From Climacium dendroides (taxonomy: Eukaryota; Streptophyta; Bryopsida; Hypnales; Climaciaceae): 64,000 nucleotides of DNA. Numbering within the stretch: position 1 is the stretch's first letter; every line of letters starts with the position of its first letter. The stretch is from contig OX467086.1 of NCBI GenBank assembly GCA_950106755.1, forward strand, positions 23,330,001-23,394,000, given 5' to 3'. This document shows positions 1 through 12,970 of this stretch, piece after piece. The notes below the pieces were generated by a model. That model did not search any database. It had not been told where the DNA came from and was given only the letters and a program-made list of their open reading frames with translations. Both the position numbers and the translations under genes were made by a program.

Positions 1-3000
1 AAGTCGCGGCGGGTGTGGTGGGCGTGGTGGGTTTCACGCCCTCTGGCGTGGGCTGTAAATGCTTTGTGGTGGGGCTCCCGTGGGGAGAAGGCAACGCCGC
101 GTGCACCACATCGGACTCCTCCGGGAAGGCATTGCTCAAGGCGATGCGAAGCTCCACGGCGGTGCTCAGCACGGCTTGGAAGGCGATGCAGATGCTGCGC
201 CAGGAACGCTCCGCTTTGTGCTTGTCGCGCGCGTAGTGAAACTCGAGCTCAACGACTGCGCAAGAGCCATCTGCATCACAGTAATGCGAACGCGAGATCA
301 GTACAAATCCTAAACCAGCTATGGCGGAAATTTGAGGGACGCAGCTTTTGTTCGGAAGTGTACATGAGTGTGAGAATTGCACATTGTGCCCAACTCCTCG
401 TTGACATAATTTGGGCTGTGCTTTTGAAAAGGTTAGTGATTACCAAACCCCAGGCTCTGGTACAGTAGAGGCTCCATTAACCATGCAGTGCATTAGATCT
501 CAGCCCTGCTTTTGTTTGGAACTGCACATGGAGAATGAGGATCGCACATTTGTGCCGAACTCCTCATTGACATGATTTGGGCTATGAATTTCAAAAGATT
601 AGTGATTGCCAGGCCCTAATTTCTGGTAGTTTATACTACGAATTGTGCACTGAATTGTGTGCAATGAAACTGCCCATGTTTGGAATTTGGGCCAATAAAA
701 CGATATTGTAGCTGGCATTCTATTCCACATTGAAACCTTGTCGATGCCAGTCCTACCCGTCCTACTGCACATGGAGTATGAGGATCGCCATTGTACAAAA
801 CTCCTTGTTGACGTTTGGGCTGTGAATTTCAAAACGGGCGTGCTTGACAAGCAACAGTTTCTAGTAAATTAGTTTATACGACGAATTATGAACTACATAG
901 TGTGCTATGAAACTGGCCACGTCTGGAATCTCGTCCAATAGAACGAAATTGCAGTTGACATTATTTAGTTGACATTGACACTTGGTCTATATCAGTCCTA
1001 CCCGTCCTAGTTTTCAGACGTTTGTGCAGTTGAGTGTCACAATCTTGGCAGTCTGCATTGCGGAATGAAACGGAATAGATGTAACTAATGCACCCCTCTA
1101 TTCCAAAATCTAAGGAAAAACATCGTCAGATTGGGACATTTGTTCAACTTCCAAAGTTGTTTAGATTCTTCAGTGTTGTTCCAACAGGGTTTGGATTAGT
1201 GATAGGAAATTAACATTCGTCAAACACCTTGTCATGCCCTTCTGCAGTCATACTACACTCTTTTGTTTCTTCCTAAGTGTGGGCTTCAAATTAAGATGGG
1301 CATCCTACGAACCATTGAAATGTCAAAATGTGTGTCTTGTTTGAATTGTCATCCTCCATACTTACTCTTCCTCACCTCAAAACTGACCCTTAATGCACTT
1401 CATTATCCATTACACAAGGCACCATTTTCAAACCCAAGAGGCAGAATTAGCAAAACAAATGACGTTTGATGACACTTTGGTTACGTGCAAGCTCACCAAC
1501 AGCAACACCAGCAGCAACAAGGCGCCCTTGCGTCTGTAGCATGTTTTTCAGGTTCCTGGGAGCGACCTCCCAGACGACGCGCTTCCAAAGCTCCGCCAAC
1601 GCTTCCTCCTGAAACAGTTGAAACGCCACCGACGTCGCGGCCGTCGCGGCCGCCGCATCTGTCGCGTCCTCAGTTCCCTCCTGCTGTGGCGGAGGAGGTG
1701 GCGGCTCTCCAGCCCAGGCCTCTTCCAGTTTCTGCTCCGACAAGGTGCTCACATGATTCTCCACTTCCGGCGTTGCGTCCCCGGCGCCACCATCATCTTG
1801 CAGTTTTACCAAAGCTGCGTGGGATTCGTGGGATTCGTGGGTTTCTTCTGGCACTTCGATTTCAGGGTCGTCATGCGAATCATTATGAGCATGTCTTGTT
1901 GGCTCCACAACATCAGGACTCGTCGTGACGTCTGACGGAAGAAACGACCGGTCAGGTGCGAACTGCAGCAGAGCAGCGGCAAGCCACGTCGCGCCATCAG
2001 TCGCGACGCGCAGCTGCTTCTCGACCTCGGAGAGAATCTTGAGCGCTTGCCGCAACCGGTGCACTTCTTCCTTCTCAGAAAATTTTCGAGAAAAGAATCC
2101 TGAAGGATTTTCATTCCGATTCACAACTACACTTCCCACCAGGATATCCGTGATGAGCGCGCCCAGCTGCGAAACGAGCGCCAGCGGCTCCACCCCCGCG
2201 GCCAACACCTCGCGCATGGTGCGCACGATGTTCACCGTGTTGGCTGAAAGCGCCTGGTCGAGCAGATCGAACACCTTGTGATCTGGGAGTAGTCCCACAA
2301 GCTCTTGCACCGCCGAGACTGAGACGGATTTATGCACGAGACAGAGCTGGTCGAGTATAATCTCGGCGTCACGAAGCGACCCATCTGCTCTCGCGGCGAT
2401 GAGCACGAACGCGCCGGGTTCCACCGCCAAGCCTTCTCGCGCCGAGATGTGCTCCAGTCGCTTCACGATGTCTGTTCCCTTCAGCTTCAAGAACTGGAAC
2501 TTCTGGCACCGCGAGCTCGCCGTCGCGGGGATGCGATCCGCGTCCGTGGTGACGAGAATGAACACCACGTTCACGGGAGGCTCTTCCAGGAGCTTTAGAA
2601 AGGATTTCCAAATCTCGTTGCTGAGTAAGTCGCAATTCTCCACGATGAAAACCTTGTAACGCGCATGTGGGGTGAAGCTCCCCATCATGGCGCGCAGGCT
2701 GGGTAGATCAGCATTCGCCGCGGCGTCGATCTGGCGCACGTCCGCGCTTCTGTTTAAGGCTAGCGTGCCACACTCGCGACAGATCCCGCAGGGACGCGTC
2801 TCGAGGTCGGGCGACATGCAGTTCAAGCCCGCGGCGAACACGCGCGCGGCAGAAGTTTTGCCTGTCCCGCGCGGTCCCGTGAACAAATACACAGGCGCCA
2901 CTTTCGACTTCAGGATCGCGGTGGACAAGGACTTCACCACCACCGATTGCCCCACGATCTCCTTGAAATTCTTCGGCCGGTACTTCTGCGTTAGGGTTCG

Positions 3001-4296
3001 ATGTGGCGGAAGCGGAGTAGCCATAGGACTAGAATTTCCAGGGACGTCTTTCACGGCGTCTTGAAGCGAAGCTTTCCGCTTGCCAGATTGCTTCTCCTGC
3101 GCCCGGAAGTAAAACCCCGCAAGGTCGCTGTCGTGTGCGTCTTCGCCGATGAGAAGCGGAAGCGCGTTCGCGTCGGAATCTAGCGACGAGATCGACTGCA
3201 CGGGTGGATGAAGCTCAGGCTCAAGCTCGTGACGCGCATCCTTGGAGGATTCGGGAAGCGTGCACGTCAGCCCCGTGAGATCGAGAAACGAGCGACCCCC
3301 GTACTTGTGAATCCGCGACCAGTCCCACGCGACACCGCAACCATTTGGAAGCTCCGAGACCGCGAGCTCGTCATCGTCAAGGATGATCGTCGCGGGCACC
3401 GGCGGCTCTCTCTTGCGCGCTAATTTCACGCTTCGCTCCCGCAATCGCGCGCTTCCAGGTTTCTTCGTCTTCCGGAGCGGCTTCTTCAGCTCCTCTTTCC
3501 CATGCAGCGTTGATGCATTCTTCTTCGTCGCCATGGCGGATCCATTCCGCAGCATCTCAAAGTCGACTTCCTCGTCAGTGCTCTCGAACAAGCTCTCGCC
3601 CGCGACCCGGCTCGCGCGCTGCTCTTCGTCTTGCACCCTGCGCACCAAATTGGGCGCGCTCCGACTGGAGTATCCGTTTGGGTCATGATTTCCCAAGAGA
3701 AGCTGCGAGAGAGACGCGCCGCGTTCGTGCTTCTGATGCCCTAATTCTTCGAGTTTCCGCCCGCGGGCCTTCAATTCTCGGATCAAACCCTCTTTCCGCA
3801 ACTCCCCGGACACAGTTGTTGGACGCGACCGATCGTGCAACGCGGACTCGATGCGTTGGATGCGCTCCCTCACGCCGAGTTCCATCTCCGGTTCGCTGGC
3901 CGCGTCTTCGGCTGTCAACATGCCCTTCGACTTCAACACCACGCCCCGTCGCTTGCTTTGGTTGAGCTTCTCTATTCTAAGGGTGGGCTTCGTCGATTCC
4001 CGTTGCGGCAGTCGGGTGCCATGGTGGTTGACGTTGGTGGACTTGGCGAGCTTTCCTGAAAGCTCGCGAGCGAGCGCTTGGGCATCTTGGTGAGGGTCGC
4101 CGATGAAAGTTTGCGTTTTGCCTTTCTTCTTCTTTTGGCCACCCGCGGAGCTACCGCCAGAGGTCGTGACGGAGGAGCTCGTACCCGGATCTTGCAGTGT
4201 TCGGAGGTTCCGCTGAAGAGCAGTCACCTCCCTCATAAGAGGGAGCTGGAGTGTCGTCCGCCGCGCATCCAACATCAGACCGCCGTGGCTCTGCAC
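1..4296 (-). CDS. STICHEL-like protein (DnaX/RFC-type AAA+ domain), 3' end cut by window edge
   Basis: The modelled coding parts are 4296..1497 and 270..1 on the minus strand, joined across an intron (donor GTGAGC at 1496, acceptor ...GATGCAG ending at 271). The phase matches across the junction, and the downstream exon continues off the window. The first exon gives about 933 residues. Residues 22-40 (REVTALQRN...LQDPGTSSS) resemble the N-terminus of plant STICHEL-like proteins. GCGVAWDWSRIHKYGGRSFL (320-339) is another family motif. The clamp-loader-like AAA+ domain runs from LTQKYRPKNFKEIVGQ (435-450) onward. It has Walker A GPRGTGKT (474-481), a four-cysteine zinc module (C493, C503, C506, C509), a Walker B-like IVENCDLL (551-558) and an SRC motif (595-597). 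A proline run and an acidic/Ala-rich linker precede the C-terminal domain, which ends in the second exon (...VVELEFHYARDKHKAERSW...). In Arabidopsis, STICHEL controls trichome branching and is not a replication factor. A different paralogue role here is possible. The ATG at 4296 is the first in frame. Confidence 0.88.
271..1496 (-). other. Intron of the STICHEL-like gene with internal tandem duplication
   Basis: This 1226-bp intron is bounded by GTGAGC and GATGCAG on the minus strand. Reading through it gives a stop soon after the donor, which supports splicing. It contains two diverged direct repeats of about 243 bp (523-765 and 766-1010) and a partial third copy near 355-465. Confidence 0.75.
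523..1010. repeat. Two diverged tandem copies, about 243 bp each, plus a partial third
   Basis: Both units start with TGCACATGGAG(A/T)ATGAGG and end with CAGTCCTACCCGTCCTA. In between they share the segments GTTTGGAAT/GTCTGGAAT and TGACA(T)GATTTGGGCT-like stretches. A shorter related piece (CAACTCCTCGTTGACATAAT) lies at about 390-410. The copies are not identical, so the duplication is old. Confidence 0.7.
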
Positions 4297-6190
4297 ATGG
4301 GTACGGCCCTAAATTCATGTGAATTCATGGAACAATGCACTTCAACAATCCGCACGCCTTCCTAACTCTCTCCCTTACTCAGGTGAAGACAACCCTCCCC
4401 TACCAAAAACTTGCCAAAATTCGCAACGACATCGTTCAAAACAACGCACAGACACAGATTCGTGCCTAAGGATGTCCAATTATGCTTGCAGTGCAGTTGC
4501 CACTAATGCTCTCGTTCTGCGAAACTTTCAGAGACCACACCTGACGAATCGAGTGAGGATCGAATTTCACCGTAAGCTACAACATCTTGCCCCACATTAC
4601 ATTCTACCAAAGCTTTCCCGCAGGAAACGGGCCAAATCCAGATCTCAAAGCGCAGTCTATTCACTTGAGGCCGGCATTTCTGGAATAGCACAAATTGCAG
4701 AATTGCACCCAGCAACTGATCGACTCACGAAGTGTCTCAATTAAGGCTAGTCGGCACAGAGACTCGAGATTGAAGACCAGAGCATCGTAACTTGCGGAGC
4801 TCGCTAGCTACCTCGAAACTGTGCATTCTGAGGAAAATCAGGAAACAGAGGTTCTCCCATGAGCACGCGGAGGGAGAAGTGCGTCACCCTCGAGAACAAG
4901 TCAACAAATTTGTCAGTACGGTGACGAATCGCCGAACCCCTAGACTTGCGGAGTACTAAATATCAACGGTCAAATTCGTCAAAAGATTCGGTCTCCCAAG
5001 GCACTCGTCGCTAAACCCTACCGCACCCTGACTCCTCGATCTTCTTCGCCAGCAACGAAGCTCGACCTTCTTCTAGCAAATCCCAACAACGGAAGAAACC
5101 CGCTCGAGATTCCAGACGCGGTAACTCGCTACCTCCATAACCCCAGACACAACACACATCACTCAATTACGGCACCTCCAACTCCATAATCACAAAAATC
5201 TTCCAACACCAAACAAACTTCGATCAAACCCCGCCGGTGCAGGTGAAGTCAACCACCAACACTCAATCCCCACAACCCCAACCCCACATTTACAAAATCT
5301 CGAATCTCACCGCTACTCACAGACAAAGTCAACTCTCCATAAATGCTCGCCACTTACACAACCACAGCAGTCCACGCAGACACAACCAAAACTCCAAATC
5401 CCAAATCCAACGCACCAGCAAAACTAAAATGGATCGATTGCCAACGACTCATCCGCCACCGCGTCGCAACTATTTCCCGAAACTACGGAACCAACACTAG
5501 CTTCACACGGAGATTCCTCTCGTTTAGGGTTTTACGAACCGCTCTTCCCCACTCAACGAACGGGGAGAATCAGAGAAAACCAACAACTCACCCACAAAAA
5601 CCACTCCCACCAATTGCTAGAGTAACCACGAATGGCAATCTCGAAAACCCAAGATACTCTGTTTCCCACGGAACCATGATCTCACGAGTTTCTTCCCACT
5701 ACTGGCTCCCTTGCAACCAACGCTGCCGACTAGCTACTCGAGCTAGTTGGCATGCAACTGTTTGTACCCCCGAGGATCCAATGCTGTGCCCCCAACTCGT
5801 ACCTGTGGACTCGACGACGATGTGCACGGCTCTCGCCTTGAGGAAGTTCCTTGCTACTCCTCCCACCTAGGATTCGCCATGTCTGCTGCTTGCTACCAAC
5901 GGGCGCCAAAGTGCCAAACGGGCGCAAGTGCAACAAAAGCAACGACGACATGACGCCCATCTCGAAGTCGTCTCTCCGAAATCCTACTGTTGCGAGTTCA
6001 GTGTGGGTCCATACTTTTTTATTCATCAGTTTCGCATTGATTTTCCTGAATTTCCGTGCGTTTTTGTGGGTTTAGCGTGTTCTTTGTGGTAATTGTAATA
6101 AGTTGGGCATGTGGTGCACGAGGCTGGTGTGGTAAGAAATTCTGTTTCCGGGGGGGTGCGAGAACGCCGGGGTGCTGGTAACGAGTATTT
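4297..6190. promoter_or_regulatory. Upstream flank and probable 5' leader region of the STICHEL-like gene
   Basis: This stretch is GC-richer than the intergenic DNA beyond about 6470 and holds no convincing coding frame. Read on the minus strand, about 5600-4950 looks like transcribed leader (G/T-rich exon-like stretches with splice-like GT sites). Several open frames occur on the plus strand (for example 5343-5870), but they have a low-complexity Asn/Thr/Pro/His composition and match nothing I recognise. The transcription start is not resolved. Confidence 0.4.
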
Positions 6191-6296
6191 TTGGCTTTGT
6201 GTGTTTTTTTGTTCTCTGTCCTTGATGCTTCGAAGGGAGCGCAAGCGAGAACTATTTTAGGGTTGTTGGGCGGGAATTGCTTCGAAGGTGCGTCGA

Positions 6297-6452
6297 TGGG
6301 GGAAAACGGCGAAGAGGCGGGCCGGCAGGAGTCGCGGAAGCTGACACTTGTCCTGCGAAGCCTTCTTCGGAGGGGAAAACTTTTACTTTTTCGGAAAGCG
6401 CAGGAACAAATTAGTTACGAACGTACCGCTGTTGCTATTTTGGAGAAGTAGC
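6297..6452 (+). CDS. Small unrecognised open frame, possibly a first exon or gene remnant
   Basis: An ATG at 6297 opens a 51-residue frame, MGENGEEAGRQESRKL onward, rich in Arg/Lys/Leu and ending at a TAG. A longer upstream start at 6191 is possible in the same frame. The local composition is exon-like, and AT-rich repeats begin right after it. It could be a small gene, the first exon of a gene lost to transposon insertion, or chance. No domain is recognised. Confidence 0.2.
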
Positions 6453-6474
6453 CAGGTATTTTCTTCAATACTCA

Positions 6475-6541
6475 GGTGATGTTGGGGTGATGTTGGGGTG
6501 ATGTTGGGGTGAGGTTGGGGTGATGTGATATTGGGGTGATA
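6475..6541. repeat. 12-bp minisatellite (GGTGATGTTGGG)n
   Basis: Five to six copies of a 12-base unit, GGTGATGTTGGG, occur in tandem. The fourth copy is altered (GGTGAGGTTGGG) and the last is interrupted by TGATAT. It marks the sharp change from the gene-flank composition to the AT-rich transposon zone. Confidence 0.85.
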
Positions 6542-6545
6542 TCTA

Positions 6546-7314
6546 GGTAAAATTTGGCTATTGGTCTTATAATATATGAGTCTTATAATCCAATAGTAAT
6601 TTGGCTATTCTTACCCACTGAAAATTATTTTTCGAACAAAATTGTAAATGTCTTTGGGATGTAGTCAAATGGTGAAAAAAAAACATTGGAATATACAAGG
6701 ACTCTTTAAAATGTTTCATATACTTCTACAAAAAATGCCATATCTAATTGAGGAATTAGAGGTCTTAAAACAAATTTTGGACATGTTGTAGTGTAAGTAA
6801 CGGTCTAGCATACAAAAAATTCAAAATAATTTTAATAATTTATAAATAATGTATAGGTAGCTATGCTTGTTACTTGCATGCTAATTTTCAAAAATAATGG
6901 ATGTGTCAAAGATAACATACAAAAAAAAATCTTGCATGGAGAAGGTATCCCCGAAAATCAACTATATAACCAAAATTTCTATTTTTTTTAGAGAATGCAT
7001 TTCTTGGAAGAATCAAAATCCAAAGGTTCACACAAAAAAATTTAAAAATGTATTTTTGCTACGGCTTCTTGCCACCTGTCTAAACAATTGCTTTAGTAAT
7101 GATTGGTCAAAATGTGGCAATCTTTGCAAGTGCATCTTCAACTATTTTAAATATTATTTAACTAAAGGAGGTCCCAATACTACAAATGCAAAAAAATCCT
7201 ACAATACTTATAAACAATGATATATTTGACTAATCACAAATTTCAAATTAGTTTGAAAGAATAAAAAAATACAGAATTAACCACCTATAAAAATAAAAAA
7301 ATTTACATTTATCT
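6546..7314. other. AT-rich intergenic DNA, nothing recognised
   Basis: The stretch is AT-rich with many poly-A/T runs. An open frame at 6897-7220 is Lys/Asn-rich with no recognisable domain and is probably chance. Confidence 0.5.
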
Positions 7315-8221
7315 TTAACCCCTAAAGGACCATTTTCACCCTTCGGGAGACAAATTGGATTTTGGGTAGGTACCTACGGGCCAAAATTTTGTCGTGGTTT
7401 TTTGAAACTTGTTTTGAAGATAGAAAAACTGATGAGCTTTGTGGGAATGTAATTTTTTTCACATTCAATGCCCGGAAACAAAAGTTATGACCAAATAAGC
7501 TCAAAATAGGGGACGGGGCAATCCGGGTAGCAAAGAAAAACTTTACAAAATTTTGAACTTTTTTTTGAGTTTTTTTTTCTTGTAGATTATATTTTTGTCT
7601 ACATGGGAAGCTTTGATTCATTCCATTTGGACTCAATCTTGTTTTTCAGGTAGTTAAAGCATCTTCCTAAGAAAATAAATTATAGAATTCATTTCTAAAT
7701 GCAATTCTTACAATTTTTTTGAAATTTTTTTTTTATGATTTTTTTTTCTTGCTAGAACAATCTCACCATTGGGATTAGTGCATTTTAATTCCATCTTAAA
7801 GGTATCATTAATTTAGATTTTCCTTCTTTCTCATATCTATTTCTACTTAACAATTTTTTATGCATGAAAATTAAGTTGTTTTTTAAAAAAAATTCCCCTG
7901 AACTCTCAACTCAATTTCACACAAAAAGGATTTAAAGCTCAAAACTCTATAGTACAAAAAAGTTAAGTTAAAAAAGTTCAAAGTCAAATAATCCAATCCT
8001 GCAAGGTACTGAAAAAAAAAATTCACTTTAAACGCAAATATCTTTTAATCTATGTAGTCAAAAATTTTGAAATTTTTTCCACACATTCTCATACTATCAA
8101 GGTATAAGATCCTATGGTTGGATGTACCAAAAAAAATTCAAATTTTTTTACTCTTTACTACAGAAATGACAGTTTTAAGTGTTTTTTGGCAGAAATAAGG
8201 CCTTGGTCCTTTAGGGGTTAA
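7315..8221 (+). mobile_element. TTAA-flanked inverted-repeat element, family A copy 1 (intact ends)
   Basis: The core is 7319..8217 (899 bp). The ends are CCCCTAAAGGACCA and its reverse complement TGGTCCTTTAGGGG, each flanked by TTAA. The interior is non-coding and AT-rich, with landmarks shared by the other family A copies: GGTAGGTACCTAC near the left end, GCTTTGATTCATTCCATTTG in the middle, and CTAGAACAATCTCACCATTG further right. TTAA at both ends is what TTAA-specific (piggyBac-like) insertion would leave. It could also simply be the outermost part of the terminal repeat. Confidence 0.8.
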
Positions 8222-10490
8222 GGTGAAAATTTTGGAATTGGAAGAGTTGGTCTAATAATAAAATATGATGTAGCTAGCTAGGGCTAAAGCTCATTTGGTC
8301 TTAAGGTCTTCTTGACCACATACAAATGAATAGGAGATAAATGTAAAAATCTCCTCCTACTTTAGAATACCTATTCCAAGTGATCCAAGGTCTTGCTATT
8401 CAACAATTGAGGGTTCTCTTTAATTGCTGCATGAATGTAAATTCCAATGGATCATAATCCAAAACAAACAAACAAAAGAGCATTCACCTTCTTTTTCCTT
8501 GCATAAAGCCAAACAACATCCAAAACGTACAACTATTCATGCACTTTTTCATCCAAATTTGGCAATTTCATACAATTTCGTTTAGATGAGTGAGTAGTTG
8601 AGGAAGACAAGCTCTTTATACAAATTGGATGGTATGAGGTTAAACAACCCATGTGAATGTGGGATATGTAAATGATTAGGATTAGTAGGAGCTAAATCTT
8701 CAAATTATGCCATATCCTCCAAGAATTTGTGAAGGTAAATAGATTTTATTATAAAAATGACCTTTCTACGATCTACTCTCACGAAATGTCAATCTAAAAT
8801 TTCCTTTACTTCACCATCAAAAATTTACTTGATGGTAGAAAGTCTATGGACATGTTGCATATCATTGTTAAGCCACTCAATATCCTCCTCCCAACTAGAG
8901 GTATAATTCCCCCCAAGATGACTAGGGGAGAATTCAATTATAATCTAAGCTTTCTAATTGACTCTTAGCGAATGTAAGTGTGTTCAATGTTGGCCTAGGG
9001 GGACGGGATTGGTGAGTTGGCCCCGGCCATCACCCCCGAGAACTCACAAAGTCAACATGCATTCCAGAAAGGTCATAATTATGCAGAGCGGGTGGCACTT
9101 CTATCAGAAGTTGTAATTCATTTATCCATGGGTTATTCTTGACGTTGAAGATTTCGGAGGAGCAAAAGAGACCCTCCAACAAAGGTATCTTTAGGTTATT
9201 TAGGATTAGCTTTCAAAATATTTAGGTGATTTACAAAACTATCTAGGTAAATTAGGTTAGCAATGTTATGTGACTTGTATTGGAAATTTAATTATTTTTC
9301 CACAACTTGGTCATCTAATTTTTGCTGATTTCAACAATTTTTCTTCTTCATTTAATTTTTTTCCCCCCCGGCATTCTTTAAGAATAATTATTTTCTGCCA
9401 ATCTAGCCCTATTCCCCCAAGGTAGAAAAAAGTGCTCTCAAGATGAGCTCTGCCCCCCTGGCCCCTTCATTTTAGCCCCTGTCAGAAAAACAATTATTTG
9501 TTTATTTTTGGGGAAGCTAGCTTCGGGAAAAGAATCTACCTACAGTAATTTCTTTTTAAAGCTTTTTTAATTCTGAGCCACACTAATTTGGAATTTGGAG
9601 TTCCTGGCTTTGGGGATGGAATAATTAAATGCATTTAAAGGCGAGGACCTGGTGTCCGTTTGGGCCAAGATTCTCGTTTCAGCTAGTGACTGACACCTGT
9701 CCACTTCTTAACCCTTTGAGAAATTCATACATTATGTGTACGGTAATTTAACGGAAAAGATTACTTTTCTCTACTTAAAGGTAAAGTAAAGGGAACTTTA
9801 AAGTGATCGTTTTCCAGTTGTTTGTAATTTTTGAGGGGATCTTTTTTTACTGCTTCCGGTCTACCTGAAGGTCAGATTCGCCATAAATGAAGTCATTTTT
9901 TTTAATGCCATATGTCATCTTGTGAATGGTGTGAGGTGACATGGACAACTAAGAATCTGACATGGAAATTCTATTTTAGAACGTGAATCAGACCTTCACA
10001 TAGGAGATTGAGATTAATCTTTTATTTAAAGAACAAATTGGGAACCAAAATTTCAATAATTATCATCGTCAATTCCTAGTTTTTCGACCTTCATGGAATT
10101 AGTTATGATTCTTCGACCTTCATGGAATTGTTTAGATTGTTATTTTTAGTTCATAGGTATCAACAAAAATGACTTGCCTGCTTTGAGATTTGGTGAATTT
10201 TGAGAAGTTCAAAAATAAAATTAACGCTTATAGATCTAGAAAGTCCAATTTGGCGGATTGCAACATGGTGTTATTTGTGTATTTTACATAAACTGAGGTG
10301 CAAGACTTGAAGCATCCAGTAGTGAAAACTTTTGTATTCAAGTTGGGCTGGGTCCTATAATAGATGGTGTTCTCAATTTGGATCATTATTGCACTTCGAA
10401 ACATGTTTAAGAAGTTGCAAAATGGACACTTAATTTACTCCAATATTGTATTGTATTTGAACATGATTACAATGTTTGATCAATAAGGTT
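8222..10490. other. Intergenic DNA, no gene recognised
   Basis: The region is mixed in composition, with a GC-richer patch at about 8900-9200 and C-rich runs near 9360-9480, but no coding frame. An 18-base direct repeat (TTCGACCTTCATGGAATT) occurs twice at about 10085-10130. The GC-richer patch could be a retrotransposon remnant, but I cannot show it. Confidence 0.4.
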
Positions 10491-11340
10491 TTAACCCCTA
10501 AAGTCCCAAGGTCATTTTAGTTTTTGTCAAAAAAACATCCCAAAAAGTCATTTTTAGTGCAAACAACAAAAATTTAAACATTTGTTTTTTTTGCTTATCC
10601 AACCACAATATCTTGCACTAGACTAGTATGAGATTGTTTAGAAGAAATTTCATAAACTTTGTTTGTATTGATTACAAGATATAAACATTTTAAGTGAAGT
10701 AAATGAGTTTTTAACTTAAACTTTTTGTACTATAAATTGTGAATTTTAACTTTTTAATATCAAATAATTGAATTGAGTGAGTTTGAGAAAAATAATTCAA
10801 AAAAGCCTTATGTAATTTTTATTTATTTTTAAATTATTAAATGAAAGTAGGTTGATAACTCTAAGATGGAATTGAAATAGACTAATCCCAACAATCATAT
10901 TCTTCTAGAAAACAAACTAAACTATTTGCAATTCCATTTTTTGAAAAAATATTATAAACTAAGTTCAATAATGGATCCAATACATCTTTTCACAATAATT
11001 TGCTAAGATATCCAACAAATCAAGAAGCTTTGTAACTTTCACTTTACTCATCAAAATTGAACAATTCAAATCTTTCCACATAGACAAGAATGTAATATAC
11101 AAAAAATCATTTTTTTTTTAAATATTTAAAGTTTTTGTAGGTTTTTTATTTTGCCACCTTTGCCTATTTGGGGCTTATTGTGGCATAACTTTTGTTCCCT
11201 AGCACTAATTGAAATATCACAGATCATATTCATAGAAAGTATATCAAATTTTTTTATTTAAAAAAAAAATCTTGAAAAAAAACTAAGATTGTAGGTACCC
11301 ATCCAAACCTTGAAGAAACTTTTGGGACTTTAGAAGTGAG
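10491..11340 (-). mobile_element. TTAA-flanked element, family A copy 2 (inverted)
   Basis: The left end reads TTAACCCCTAAAGTCCCAAGG (the first 4 bases are the TTAA). The right end, GGGACTTTAGAAGTGAGTTG, is a decayed mirror of it. The interior matches the other copies in reverse, including CACTAGACTAGTATGAGATT and GTAGGTACCCATCCAAA near its right end. The right TTAA is no longer recognisable. Confidence 0.7.
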
Positions 11341-12216
11341 TTGTAAAAGCAATTTGAAGTCTTTCACTCCGCTTTTTACATGTCAAATCTAAAATTGAAT
11401 TCATAAAAAAAAGTGAAGTTAAAAAGAAATATCATGCATAACCATAATTAATTTATGTCTTCTTAAAATATATTATATAGTTATTTTTATTTGAATAGGC
11501 CTTGAAATTCCAAGGCCAATCACAACCCTTGCACACCTACACACACCTCCCAAATACATACATGCAAAAGCCAACTTTAAGATTTGCAATGGGCAACTTG
11601 TATAGTATAAAATCTTAAATAGTAGAATCATAAATAACTTTTTCAAATTGGATTTGTGATGCTTAAAATAAATTTTAAGGATATTCAATTTTAAAATGTA
11701 TTCCCGAATACTACTTTGGAAAGATTTTATTTGACTTCAAAGTTTAGTCAACATCTAGACATTTAAATATAAACTCATATTAGTTCACAATCATTATGAG
11801 TGTATTTCTTCAAGAATTATTTTTTCACATGCTAAGACACCTAAGGACTAAGAGGCACCAAGAGACTTTACTTTGAAAGCTCACAACTTATTCATTTGGT
11901 GTTCAAATAATGCATTCTAAATTGAATCGGAATTAGATTGGAATCTTCTTTCAACAATTGTCAATGCTATTTAATGAAGTGATATATATTTATTAATAGT
12001 AAGTACATTCATTTGTAACTAGTTACTATATTACATAGGTATATCTTAAGTCTAGTTTAGAAGGTTTTGGAGAGTACTTTGGAAGGCATTGGGCATGTGT
12101 TACAATCCCATTGTCTCATAGTCTTTGAAATGCCCCTAATTTTTATTATAGCCCTTGTGATTTTTTATTTGAGAACAATAGAAATGGAAATAAAAGAGGT
12201 GAGATCAAAGATGCTT
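11341..12216. other. AT-rich intergenic DNA, nothing recognised
   Basis: No coding frame of interest is present. A 71-residue minus frame at 11473-11688 and a 63-residue plus frame at 12067-12258 show no recognisable features. Confidence 0.45.
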
Positions 12217-12970
12217 TTAACTCTTAATGGACCAAACTATGTTTTTTTGACAATATAGCAATTTTTGGCAGCTCACTATGAATGGATTTTTTTCTTTGAA
12301 ATTTTCACACAACACGTGTTTGAAGAGTAGCTTTAACATCCAATAACTTTCATAACTTTTGATTGCATGGTTAAAAAGTTATTGTATGATATGCTGTTTT
12401 CATTGCTTGGTGGGCAACCTAGGTAGCGAAAACTTTTTTTAAAATCACTTTTAAAAAAATTAAAATTTGAAATTGGTTCTTTAGATTTATATATATGTAG
12501 AAAGCTTTGAATCATTCCATTTTGATCAATAAGATGAAAGTTATGTGGAGTTTTAGTTGTGGGTAATTTGCAAGTAGTTACATAATCTCTACACTAAAAA
12601 TAAACTTTGAAGTCCTTTATTTAACTCAAGTTTCAATAATTTTGGCAAAAATAAAAACATCAAGTGTAGATTGTTTATTACAACATTACAACCATTGGAA
12701 TTGGCATTTTTCAATTCCATAAATAAATGGTTAACAATTTAGAATTGTGAATCATTCTCTACTTCTTTCTACTTAATATTTTTTCCTATACATTGTACAA
12801 TTCCAAATGATTTTAAAATTAAAAATCTAAAACCATCTTTGGGTGTAGCGTACTAAAAGATCCTATGGTTACTTGTGTCCAAAAATGTTTTTTTTTCTAA
12901 AATTTGGTACTTGTATTAGAAATGGCAGTTTTGGTACGTTTTTGGTGAAAACATAGTTAAAAACCTCTAA
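12217..12970 (+). mobile_element. Degenerate family A element (subfamily)
   Basis: It begins TTAACTCTTAATGGACCAAA and carries family landmarks, such as GAAAGCTTTGAATCATTCC and AGATCCTATGGTTACTTGTG. A fragment at 35568-35697 is closer to this copy than to copy 1. The right terminus is decayed, so the end coordinate is approximate. Confidence 0.55.

Noticed and set aside
1485..4093. Many open frames on the plus strand over the STICHEL-like gene
   Set aside because: They are antisense shadows of a GC-rich coding exon; the minus-strand frame alone has recognisable domains.
5343..5870. 175-residue plus-strand open frame upstream of the STICHEL-like gene
   Set aside because: Low-complexity Thr/Asn/Pro/Arg composition without any domain; better explained as the complement of a leader region.
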